Shown in pieces: positions 1 through 5,404 of a stretch of 5,404 bases of DNA; the stretch's first letter is position 1; each line of letters opens with the position of its first letter. This DNA comes from Geobacter sp. GTDB lineage: Bacteria; Desulfobacterota; Desulfuromonadia; Geobacterales; Geobacteraceae. The notes beneath the pieces were generated by a model. The model ran no database searches and had not been told where the DNA came from. It saw nothing but the letters and a program-made list of their open reading frames with translations. Made by a program: the position numbers and the translations under genes. The stretch covers positions 1 to 5,404 of the forward strand of contig DNRQ01000196.1 in NCBI GenBank assembly GCA_003499925.1. Direction: 5' to 3'.

Positions 1-188
1 TGGACATCATCTTCTGCCGCAACGTCATCATCTACTTCGACCGACCCACCCAGGAGAAGCTGCTGCAGCGCTTCCACAGAAATATGAAACCGGGCGCCTT
101 CATCTTCATGGGGCACTCGGAGACGCTGAGCGGCCTGAACGTGCCGCTGGTGAGCGTCTATCCGACGGTGTACCGGAAGCAGAAGTGA
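1..188 (+). CDS. cheR: Chemotaxis receptor methyltransferase CheR, C-terminal end (5' truncated by window)
   Basis: Only the last 61 codons are in the window; the frame opens at base 3 and stops at TGA 186-188. The translation contains DIIFCRNVIIYFD near its beginning and FIFMGHSETL further on. Both are hallmark segments of the CheR S-adenosylmethionine-dependent methyltransferase C-terminal domain, the first lying in the Rossmann-like SAM-binding fold. CheR methylates specific glutamates on methyl-accepting chemotaxis receptors in the cytoplasm, working against CheB. The N-terminal helical domain and most of the SAM pocket lie outside the window, so completeness cannot be judged. The stop overlaps the GTG start of cheD by four bases (GTGA), implying translational coupling within one operon. 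Identification as CheR is secure; which chemotaxis cluster it belongs to cannot be told. Confidence 0.95.
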   Translation, partial: DIIFCRNVIIYFDRPTQEKLLQRFHRNMKPGAFIFMGHSETLSGLNVPLVSVYPTVYRKQK

Positions 189-688
189 CTTCCGACCGCG
201 GCACGATACCGTTTCTTTTCCTTAAGCCGGGCGAGATGGTTTTAAGGGAGGAACCGATGATCGTCACCACGCTCCTCGGATCCTGCGTTGCGGTCATCAT
301 GTTCAGCCCGAGGCTTCGCCTGGGTGCCATCTGCCACGCGGTGCTGCCGAGCTGCAGGAAGGAGATGCCCTGCAGCCATGGGCACCTCGATTCCGGCAAG
401 TACGTGGAGTGCGCCATACGGAGCATGCTGGACGGTTTTCTTGCCCGGGGCGTTGCAAAAAACGAGATCGTGGTCAAGCTTTTCGGAGGCTCGGACATGT
501 TCGACACGGCCTCCGTCAGGAGCCAAAGCGTAGGGAGGCAGAACATGCAGATGGCGCTTCGCATCCTGGAGGGGCAATCCGTGCGGGTGGTCACCCAGGA
601 CATGGGAGGGCAGCGGGGGAGGAAGATCATCTTTCATACCCACACCGGTGAAGTATTCCTGAAACGCCTGAGAAGATCGGAGATCTAG
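185..688 (+). CDS. cheD: Chemoreceptor glutamine deamidase CheD
   Basis: This 167-residue protein has the usual CheD length. CheD deamidates selected glutamines on chemoreceptors to glutamates and, in species with CheC, also partners that phosphatase. The active-site region fits the family: Thr28, Cys34 in LLGSCV and His51 in ICHAVLP, with the same Cys-to-His spacing (17) as known for Thermotoga CheD Cys27/His44. A later LFGGSDMF segment matches the conserved FGG motif. The GTG at 185 is preferred because the residues just before Met25 (FLFLKPGEMVL) align with the family's first strand (IGxGEyxV-like), and because it overlaps the cheR stop. No strong Shine-Dalgarno precedes it, consistent with coupled translation. 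An internal ATG at 257 (Met25) does have a strong ribosome binding site and would give a protein without that first strand. No cheC is visible. Identity is certain; the start is likely but not proven. Confidence 0.93.
   Translation: MTSDRGTIPFLFLKPGEMVLREEPMIVTTLLGSCVAVIMFSPRLRLGAICHAVLPSCRKEMPCSHGHLDSGKYVECAIRSMLDGFLARGVAKNEIVVKLFGGSDMFDTASVRSQSVGRQNMQMALRILEGQSVRVVTQDMGGQRGRKIIFHTHTGEVFLKRLRRSEI
245..259 (+). promoter_or_regulatory. Strong internal Shine-Dalgarno before ATG 257 inside cheD
   Basis: AGGGAGGA at 245-252 lies four bases before an in-frame ATG at 257-259. It is a much better ribosome binding site than anything before the GTG start at 185. It could initiate a 143-residue short CheD beginning MIVTTLLGSC, or it could be a chance purine run encoding the residues Arg-Glu-Glu. 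Only the sequence match is seen; use as a start is inference. Confidence 0.35.
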
Positions 689-693
689 GACCA

Positions 694-1761
694 ATGACAA
701 AGAAGATCAAGGTGCTCATAGTGGACGATTCGGCGGTGGTGCGCCAGACCATGGCGGAGATCCTCTCCTCGGATCCGCAGATAGAGGTGATGTCCACGGC
801 CAGCGACCCGTTCATCGCGGCGGAGAGGATCAGGCACGAGGTGCCTGACGTGATCACCCTCGATGTGGAGATGCCCCGGATGGACGGGATCACCTTCCTG
901 CACAAGATCATGAGCCAGCACCCGATACCGGTGGTGATGTGCTCGAGCCTTACCGAGAAGGGGTCGGAAACCGCCCTGAAGGCGCTGGAGTACGGTGCGG
1001 TCGAGATCATCCAGAAGCCGCGCCTGGGGACCAAGACCTTTTTGGAGGAATCGCGCCTCAGGATCTGCGACGCGGTCAAGGCGGCAAGCCAGGCGCGCGT
1101 CAGACGGGTCTCGGCGGTCTCCCACACGGTGAGCCCCAAGCTGACCGCGGACGTCATCATGGAGAAGCCGAAGGATCGTGCCATGATCCAGACCACGGAG
1201 AAGGTGGTCGTGATCGGCGCTTCGACCGGCGGGACCGAGGCGCTGCGGATCTTCCTGGAGTCGCTCCCCGCCGACTGCCCGGGGATCGTCATCGTGCAGC
1301 ACATGCCGGAAGGCTTCACCAGGGCGTTTTCCCAGAGGCTCGACGGGCTGTGCCGGATCACGGTCAAGGAGGCCGAGAACAACGATACCGTGGTGCGCGG
1401 GCGGGCGCTGATCGCCGCCGGAAACCACCACCTGCTGCTGAAGCGCAGCGGTGCCCGCTATTACGTGGAGATCAAGGACGGCCCCCTGGTGTCGCGCCAC
1501 CGTCCCTCGGTCGACGTCCTGTTCCGTTCGGCGGCACGCTACGCCGGGAAAAACGCGGTGGGGGTCATCATGACCGGCATGGGTGACGACGGCGCGCGCG
1601 GCATGCTGGAGATGAAGCAGGCGGGTGCGGTCAACATCGCCCAGGACGAGGCGAGCTGCATCGTGTTCGGCATGCCCAACGAGGCGATCAAGCTCGGGGG
1701 GGTGAACATCATCCGCCCCCTGGACGGGATCTGCCGCGAGGTCCTCAGGCTCTGCGCCTGA
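694..1761 (+). CDS. cheB: Chemotaxis response regulator protein-glutamate methylesterase CheB
   Basis: This is a full-length 355-residue CheB. Residues 5-120 form the receiver domain, with acidic residues Asp11 and Asp12, phosphoacceptor Asp57 (in LDVEMPRMDG), Ser84 and Lys108 (in QKP). Residues 121-168 are a linker. The rest is the methylesterase domain with catalytic Ser177 (GASTGG), His203 (VQHMPEGF) and Asp299 (MTGMGDDGARGM). The spacing of this triad, 26 and 96 residues, equals that of E. coli Ser164/His190/Asp286. Phosphorylation by the CheA kinase relieves receiver inhibition, after which CheB removes receptor methyl groups and can deamidate glutamines. The ATG at 694 is five bases after the cheD stop, with GGAG at 679-682 as a weak ribosome site, so translation is probably coupled. 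Nothing appears broken. It is the last gene of the chemotaxis block in this window. Confidence 0.97.
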   Translation: MTKKIKVLIVDDSAVVRQTMAEILSSDPQIEVMSTASDPFIAAERIRHEVPDVITLDVEMPRMDGITFLHKIMSQHPIPVVMCSSLTEKGSETALKALEYGAVEIIQKPRLGTKTFLEESRLRICDAVKAASQARVRRVSAVSHTVSPKLTADVIMEKPKDRAMIQTTEKVVVIGASTGGTEALRIFLESLPADCPGIVIVQHMPEGFTRAFSQRLDGLCRITVKEAENNDTVVRGRALIAAGNHHLLLKRSGARYYVEIKDGPLVSRHRPSVDVLFRSAARYAGKNAVGVIMTGMGDDGARGMLEMKQAGAVNIAQDEASCIVFGMPNEAIKLGGVNIIRPLDGICREVLRLCA

Positions 1762-1906
1762 ATGACAAACTGCCGTCTCCTGACCCTCCCCCCGGGGGCA
1801 CTGCCATTAAGTTACCTGACTAGCGCTGATCTTCCGCTGTCCAGGTCCCTCCCCCATCAAGGGGGAGGTCAGGAGGGGGATGGGGGTGTTTTTTGCCCCG
1901 GAGCTG

Positions 1907-1931
1907 CCCCATCCCCACCCCGACCCTCCCC
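1907..1931 (-). other. G-quadruplex motif on the minus strand
   Basis: On the + strand the runs are C4-AT-C4-A-C4-GA-C3-T-C4. The minus strand therefore carries five G runs of three to four bases separated by loops of only one or two bases, which meets the usual criterion for a stable intramolecular G-quadruplex, with i-motif potential on the + strand. It lies in the right arm of the palindromic element, so quadruplex and cruciform forms would compete. The motif is seen directly; formation in cells is untested. Confidence 0.6.
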
Positions 1932-1951
1932 TTGAAGGGGAGGGGGTTTTT
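1924..1951 (+). terminator. Probable rho-independent terminator after cheB (within the palindromic element)
   Basis: A GC-rich stem of eight pairs (1924-1931 with 1937-1944) has loop TTGAA and is followed by GG and then five T (1947-1951). This resembles an intrinsic terminator for transcripts arriving from cheB. It is about 160 bases past the cheB stop, and no better candidate lies nearer. The two G between stem and T run weaken the match. The repeat element may have supplied the terminator after insertion. Confidence 0.5.
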
Positions 1952-1969
1952 AGCGGAAGATTGACGCTA

Positions 1970-2120
1970 ATTCTGGAAATGCACTGACCTACCGGGCGAA
2001 GGGAGCCGAGGGGTTTTTGGTTGCTTCCGCACCGGCAAAGAGCTAACGTGGCACTGTCGACTTTCGCCTGACCTTGGCAGGCATACACCTGGGAGCAGAC
2101 CCTTTCCGAAAGAGGTTGTC
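1970..2120 (+). other. Leader region of the EAL-HDOD gene
   Basis: Together with 1762-1820 and the palindromic element, this completes the 359-bp gap after cheB. It contains a short hairpin (GCCTG 2066-2070 with CAGGC 2078-2082) and AAAGAGG at 2109-2115, five bases before the ATG at 2121, which serves as the ribosome binding site. No convincing sigma-70 or sigma-54 promoter was found. The gene may use a weaker or alternative-sigma promoter not recognisable here. No small open reading frame with a ribosome site was convincing. Confidence 0.4.
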
Positions 2121-3356
2121 ATGATCGGGGAAAAATTCTTTTTGGGACGCCAGCCGATACTGGACAGGAGCCAACAGATCGTCGGCTTCGAGCTTTTGTT
2201 CCGCTCGCCGGAAAGCCTGCTCGCCGCGAACTTCCTCGACGTCCAGGTGGCGAGCGCCAGCGTCATCGTCAACGCGCTCTCCGATTTCGGCTTCCAGGAT
2301 GTACTGGGGCGGCACAAGGGATTTTTCAACGTCACCCATGAAATGCTGATGAGCGATGCGGTGGAGCTCCTCCCGAGGGATCGGGTGGTCATCGAGCTCT
2401 TGGAAACGATCATTGCCGACGCCGAGGTGGTGGCGCGCTGCCGCACCCTCAAGTCACTCGGATTCACCCTGGCGCTCGATGACCACGTCTATTCCCCTTC
2501 CTTTGAGCCGATCTATCAACTGGTCCATATAGTCAAGGTGGATGTGCTGCAGACCCCGGCCGAGGAGCTCGCCGGCATGGTCTCCAAACTGCGCGCCTGG
2601 CCGCTGACGCTGCTGGCCGAGAAGGTGGAGAGTGCCGAGCAGTATGCCATCTGCTCGGCACTTGGTTTCGACCTGTTCCAGGGGTACTATTTCGCCCGCC
2701 CCGTCGTCTTGAAGCAGAACAAGGTCGATGTGGCCAAACTCACCATGCTGCAGCTCATGGAGCAGGTGATGGCGGAAACGGAGATCTCCGAGATAGAGGA
2801 GACCTTCAAGCAGAACCCGGGGCTCACCTACAACCTGCTCAGGCTGGTCAATTCGGTCGCCATCGGTCTCAGGGTGCGCATCAAGACGCTGCGCCACGCC
2901 CTCATGGTGCTGGGCCTTGAGCAGTTGAAACGGTGGATCACCCTCGCCCTTTACGCCGGCAGCGACAGCAACGGCGTGCAAAGCCCGCTTCTGGAGATAG
3001 CCGCCATGCGGGGCAAGCTGATGGAGCTTCTGGTGCAGTCGCAGCATCCGACCGGGGGGAGGGAGCATTCGGACCGTGCCTTCATGACCGGCGTACTCTC
3101 GCTGATCGACGTGCTGTTCGAGGTCTCCATGGACGAACTGGTGGATAAGCTCAACCTGGTGGACGACGTGCGCGCGGCACTTCTGAATCGAAGCGGCGCC
3201 TTGGGCGGTCTGCTGCTGCTCGCCGAAAAACTGGAACAGGCCGATTTCGTGGGGGTCAACGAGCGCCTGGACCACTGCGGCCTGGCCGCGGATCAACTGC
3301 TTGCAGCGCAGCTTGAGACCATAGCCTGGTCCGACCGGCTAAGCGCATCCCTCTGA
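2121..3356 (+). CDS. EAL-HDOD domain signalling protein (YuxH/CdgJ-like)
   Basis: This 411-residue soluble protein has no signal peptide or membrane segment. Residues 1-195 are a shortened EAL domain, the fold of cyclic di-GMP phosphodiesterases. The EAL signature reads FELLFR (Glu24). Other positions match catalytic or metal sites: Asn70 (FFNV), Glu92 (IELLE), Asp120-Asp121, Lys139 (VKVD), Glu167/Glu170 (AEKVE) and Gln187 (FQGYYFARP). The usual DDFGTGYSS loop is replaced by DDHVYSPSF, so activity is doubtful although most ligands remain. Residues about 200-390 are an HDOD domain (from TMLQLMEQV through NPGLTYNLLRLVNSVAIG and the LGLEQLKRW segment), a protein-interaction relative of HD hydrolases that lacks the His-Asp metal site. 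Known EAL-HDOD proteins such as Vibrio CdgJ affect motility without clear enzyme activity. The chemotaxis genes just upstream make a motility or surface-behaviour role plausible, but it is probably a separate transcription unit. The start is set by the well-spaced AAAGAGG. Confidence 0.92.
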   Translation: MIGEKFFLGRQPILDRSQQIVGFELLFRSPESLLAANFLDVQVASASVIVNALSDFGFQDVLGRHKGFFNVTHEMLMSDAVELLPRDRVVIELLETIIADAEVVARCRTLKSLGFTLALDDHVYSPSFEPIYQLVHIVKVDVLQTPAEELAGMVSKLRAWPLTLLAEKVESAEQYAICSALGFDLFQGYYFARPVVLKQNKVDVAKLTMLQLMEQVMAETEISEIEETFKQNPGLTYNLLRLVNSVAIGLRVRIKTLRHALMVLGLEQLKRWITLALYAGSDSNGVQSPLLEIAAMRGKLMELLVQSQHPTGGREHSDRAFMTGVLSLIDVLFEVSMDELVDKLNLVDDVRAALLNRSGALGGLLLLAEKLEQADFVGVNERLDHCGLAADQLLAAQLETIAWSDRLSASL

Positions 3357-3365
3357 TTTCACTCC

Positions 3366-3393
3366 TTGACACGACCCTTTCTTTTGATGTAAC
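3366..3393 (+). promoter_or_regulatory. Sigma-70-type promoter with extended -10 for kdsB
   Basis: TTGACA (3366-3371) is a perfect -35 box. After 16 bases comes TGTAAC (3388-3393), four of six matches to the -10 consensus, and TG at 3385-3386 sits in the extended -10 position. Transcription would begin near 3400, giving kdsB a leader of about 140 bases. It is the best promoter match in the window and lies only ten bases past the preceding gene. Confidence 0.65.
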
Positions 3394-3399
3394 TTGTTT

Positions 3400-3457
3400 C
3401 GTCCCGCCAAAGAGGGACGGAGCCGCTTTCAGGCAGCGCTCCAACCGGCTAAAGCCG
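3400..3457 (+). other. Three consecutive hairpins at the 5' end of the predicted kdsB leader
   Basis: CGTCCC/GGGACG (3400-3405 with 3414-3419) encloses the loop GCCAAAGA. Directly after it, GGAG/CTCC (3419-3422 with 3439-3442) continues into a CGC/GCG pairing with one bulged C. A third stem, CGGC/GCCG (3446-3449 with 3454-3457), has loop TAAA. The first stem begins almost exactly where the upstream promoter would start RNA. No T run follows, so this is not an intrinsic terminator. It could stabilise the 5' end, bind a protein or ligand, or be a small RNA. I do not recognise it as a known riboswitch class. Confidence 0.45.
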
Positions 3458-3542
3458 CAACAAAAGCCAGCCATTCGATCACCAAACCACAACCGCAAAA
3501 GGGGGTCGGACCTGCAGTTTCCGGTTCGATCTTGCCATCGAG

Positions 3543-4307
3543 ATGCCAATGAAGATAGCCGCGGTAATTCCCGCCAGGTATGCATCCACGCGTTTTGAGG
3601 GTAAGGCCCTGGCGGACATCATGGGGCGACCCATGGTGCAGCACGTTTATGAACGCACCTCGAAGGCCGCTCTGGTTTCCGAGGTGATCGTGGCGACCGA
3701 CGACGAGAGAATCGCCGCCTGTGTGCGCGGCTTCGGCGGCAGGGTCGAGATGACCTCGGCAAGCCACGAGACCGGGACCGACCGCCTGGCGGAGGTGGCG
3801 CTGAGACTCGACGCTGAGATCGTGGTGAACGTCCAGGGGGACGAGCCGCTGATCGACCCGGCCATGATAGATCAGGCGATCGCCCCGCTTCTGGTGGATC
3901 CCTCCATCCCGATGGCGACCCTCAAGTCGAGGATCAAGACGCTGCACGACTTCCTGTCGCCAAACGTGGTCAAGGTGGTTGCAGACCGGACCGGGAACGT
4001 GCTCTACTTCTCCCGGTCGCCGCTGCCGTTTTTCCGCGACAAGTGGAACGACCTGAAGGACGACGCCTTCGTCTCCGGGAAGCTCCTTTGCTACAAGCAT
4101 GTCGGGCTTTACGTGTACCGACGCGATTTTCTGCCTGTTTTCACAGGATTGGCGCCCAGCTACCTGGAGCTTTCCGAAAAGCTCGAGCAGCTGCGTGTCC
4201 TGGAAAACGGTTACCGCATCAAGGTGGTGGAGACCGAGTTCGAGTCGATCGGGGTGGACACGCCGGCCGATCTTGAGAAGGTGCTGGCGAGGTTGAAGGC
4301 AGGTTAA
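3543..4307 (+). CDS. kdsB: 3-deoxy-manno-octulosonate cytidylyltransferase (CMP-Kdo synthetase)
   Basis: The enzyme joins CTP and Kdo to give CMP-Kdo and pyrophosphate in the cytoplasm, activating Kdo for lipid A core assembly. The 254 residues match the usual family length. Family marks are IPARYASTRFEGK (residues 9-21, nucleotide-binding loop), ATDDERI, HETGTDRLAEV (75-85), VNVQGDEP (95-102, with Mg-binding Asp100), VKVVAD, LYFSRSPLPF, LEQLRVLENG and SIGVDTPADLEKV (Asp239, the second metal ligand). Two in-frame ATGs exist, 3543 and 3549. Neither has a strong ribosome site, and the second (MKIAAVIPAR) fits the family's typical N-terminus equally well or better. The stop TAA at 4305-4307 is part of a hexamer repeat array. 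The gene has its own promoter candidate and leader. The next gene, pyrG, produces its CTP substrate. Confidence 0.97.
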   Translation: MPMKIAAVIPARYASTRFEGKALADIMGRPMVQHVYERTSKAALVSEVIVATDDERIAACVRGFGGRVEMTSASHETGTDRLAEVALRLDAEIVVNVQGDEPLIDPAMIDQAIAPLLVDPSIPMATLKSRIKTLHDFLSPNVVKVVADRTGNVLYFSRSPLPFFRDKWNDLKDDAFVSGKLLCYKHVGLYVYRRDFLPVFTGLAPSYLELSEKLEQLRVLENGYRIKVVETEFESIGVDTPADLEKVLARLKAG

Positions 4308-4385
4308 GGTTAAGGTTAAGGTTAAGGTTAAGGTAAAGGTAAAGGTAAAGGTAAAGGTAAAGGTAAAGGTAAAGGTAAAGGTAAA
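4302..4385 (+). repeat. Perfect hexanucleotide tandem repeat: 5 x GGTTAA then 9 x GGTAAA
   Basis: Fourteen uninterrupted six-base units span 84 bp. Units 4302-4331 are GGTTAA and units 4332-4385 are GGTAAA, differing at one base with a clean switch. The first unit supplies the last kdsB codon (GGT, Gly) and its TAA stop. Because units are six bases long, every GGTTAA repeats an in-frame stop, while GGTAAA would read Gly-Lys. The nearby coding bases AGGTTGAAGG may have seeded the array. Such arrays normally change length by replication slippage, so copy number is likely to vary between strains, though that cannot be seen here. Confidence 0.97.
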
Positions 4386-4401
4386 GTACGCAGCAGGCAG
4401 G

Positions 4402-4535
4402 AGGTTGGAGTCTCAACCATTTCTGAACTACTAGGTTGACTGAGGATTTTTCATCTCAGTCTCAACCTGTTTCCATAAGCACAGAGGTCGGCTAAGGTCG
4501 GGGGGATTCTGTTAATCTCAGTCTTAGCCTGTTTC
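4402..4535 (+). repeat. Related palindromic repeat units between kdsB and pyrG
   Basis: A core like AGTCTCAACC occurs three times: 4409-4418, 4458-4467, and 4520-4529 (as AGTCTTAGCC). The last two belong to a 21-base direct repeat (4453-4473 and 4515-4535) with 19 matches. Each copy sits on the right side of a hairpin. In the second, AGGTTG/CAACCT plus CTGAG/CTCAG spans 4433-4468. In the third, GGCTAAG/CTTAGCC plus GATT/AATC spans 4490-4529. The first has a smaller GGTTG/CAACC stem. In the third copy both arms changed together (GGTTGA-type to GGCTAAG-type), which suggests selection for pairing or a pre-paired origin. No T run follows the stems, so simple termination is unlikely. Confidence 0.75.
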
Positions 4536-4543
4536 AAATATCC

Positions 4544-4548
4544 GGAGG
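4544..4548 (+). promoter_or_regulatory. Ribosome binding site deciding the GTG start of pyrG
   Basis: GGAGG lies eight bases before GTG 4557. There is no in-frame ATG near the conserved N-terminus, and this spacing plus the match of KFIFVTGGVVSS to the family N-terminus fixes the GTG as the start. Confidence 0.9.
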
Positions 4549-4556
4549 TTTTTCAA

Positions 4557-5404
<848 letters not shown>

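Larger units (their letters stand above)
1821..1969. repeat. 149-bp compound palindromic element with 18-bp terminal inverted repeats (MITE- or REP-like)
   Basis: The left end, TAGCGCTGATCTTCCGCT (1821-1838), matches the reverse complement of the right end (1952-1969) at 15 of 18 positions, with all mismatches in one block of three. Nested inside, 1847-1885 and 1907-1944 are inverted copies of each other over about 40 bases with only a few differences, leaving an apical loop at 1886-1906. Each inner arm is itself a hairpin: 1848-1855/1861-1868, and 1924-1931/1937-1944. The whole element could fold as one long cruciform or RNA stem. It encodes no protein. Similar CCCTCCCC...GGGGAGGG palindromes are common intergenic repeats in many GC-rich Proteobacteria, which is known in general. 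That this one was mobilised by a transposase is inference. Both outer ends finish in TA, which would fit a TA target duplication but proves nothing. Confidence 0.82.

Noticed and set aside
685..1500. Long minus-strand open frames opposite cheB (251 and 271 codons)
   Set aside because: They lie wholly over cheB, which has complete catalytic motifs. Their translations have skewed composition and no recognisable domain; such shadows are expected in GC-rich DNA.
1788..1798. CCCCCCGGGGG palindrome just after cheB as a terminator
   Set aside because: It has no loop and no following T run, so it cannot act as a normal intrinsic terminator.
2031..2044. CGCACCGGCAAA resembles the 5' strand of a GEMM-I cyclic di-GMP riboswitch, upstream of an EAL gene
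   Set aside because: The conserved GNRA hairpin and the following ACGCAAAGCC segment are absent, so the aptamer cannot be built. An Rfam RF01051 search would settle it.
2049..2066. TGGCAC as the -24 half of a sigma-54 promoter for the EAL-HDOD gene
   Set aside because: The required TTGC/GC -12 element is not at the right distance; the bases there are TT and the nearest GC is several bases too far.
1807..2088. 93-codon minus-strand frame across the palindromic element
   Set aside because: It follows the low-complexity C-rich repeat and has no plausible protein features.
2454..3296. 280-codon minus-strand open frame opposite the EAL-HDOD gene
   Set aside because: It mirrors a well-supported protein, has no ribosome site that stands out and no family motifs.
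4302..4385. Telomere-like repeat or CRISPR array
   Set aside because: Units are six bases with no spacers and a sequence unlike telomeric TTAGGG; this is a simple bacterial microsatellite.
4219..4416. 65-codon minus-strand frame encoding Leu-Tyr and Leu-Asn repeats
   Set aside because: The repeats are only the reverse reading of the hexamer array; the flanks are the reverse of kdsB and spacer, with no support for translation.
4436..4464. TTGACT as a -35 box for a pyrG promoter
   Set aside because: No acceptable -10 hexamer occurs 16-18 bases downstream; the sequence is part of a hairpin arm.

Overview
The window is about 5.4 kb of GC-rich DNA, mostly ordinary housekeeping and signalling genes read left to right on the + strand. 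Gene content and protein style suggest a Geobacter-like Desulfuromonadota bacterium (Geobacter, Citrifermentans or Geomonas). The clues are a cheR-cheD-cheB adaptation block, an EAL-HDOD protein, and kdsB placed directly before pyrG. The assignment is inference from these features, not from a database match. The Kdo gene indicates a Gram-negative with lipopolysaccharide.

Positions 1-1761 are the end of a chemotaxis operon: the last 61 codons of the receptor methyltransferase CheR, then the receptor deamidase CheD (GTG start overlapping the cheR stop in GTGA), then the methylesterase CheB five bases later. All three enzymes act on receptor glutamate or glutamine side chains, so this is an adaptation module.

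Positions 1762-2120 are non-coding. They hold a 149-bp element (1821-1969) with 18-bp terminal inverted repeats and a second, nested inverted repeat of about 40 bases. The element also carries a minus-strand G-quadruplex motif and a hairpin followed by a T run that probably ends the cheB transcript. The rest, 1970-2120, is the leader of the next gene and shows only a small hairpin and a ribosome binding site.

Positions 2121-3356 encode a 411-residue EAL-HDOD signalling protein. Positions 3357-3542 hold a good sigma-70 promoter with an extended -10, followed at the predicted transcript start by three consecutive hairpins. Positions 3543-4307 are kdsB (CMP-Kdo synthetase).

The kdsB stop codon lies inside the first unit of a perfect 14-copy hexamer repeat (5 x GGTTAA, then 9 x GGTAAA; 4302-4385). 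Next come related palindromic units (4402-4535), and then pyrG (CTP synthase), which starts at GTG 4557 and runs off the right edge after 282 codons. PyrG makes the CTP that KdsB consumes, so the pair is metabolically linked and probably co-transcribed, since no clear promoter is visible between them.

No wholly new gene system is evident. The material most worth a second look is between genes: the compound palindromic element, the hexamer array over the kdsB stop, the repeated hairpins before pyrG and the structured kdsB leader.
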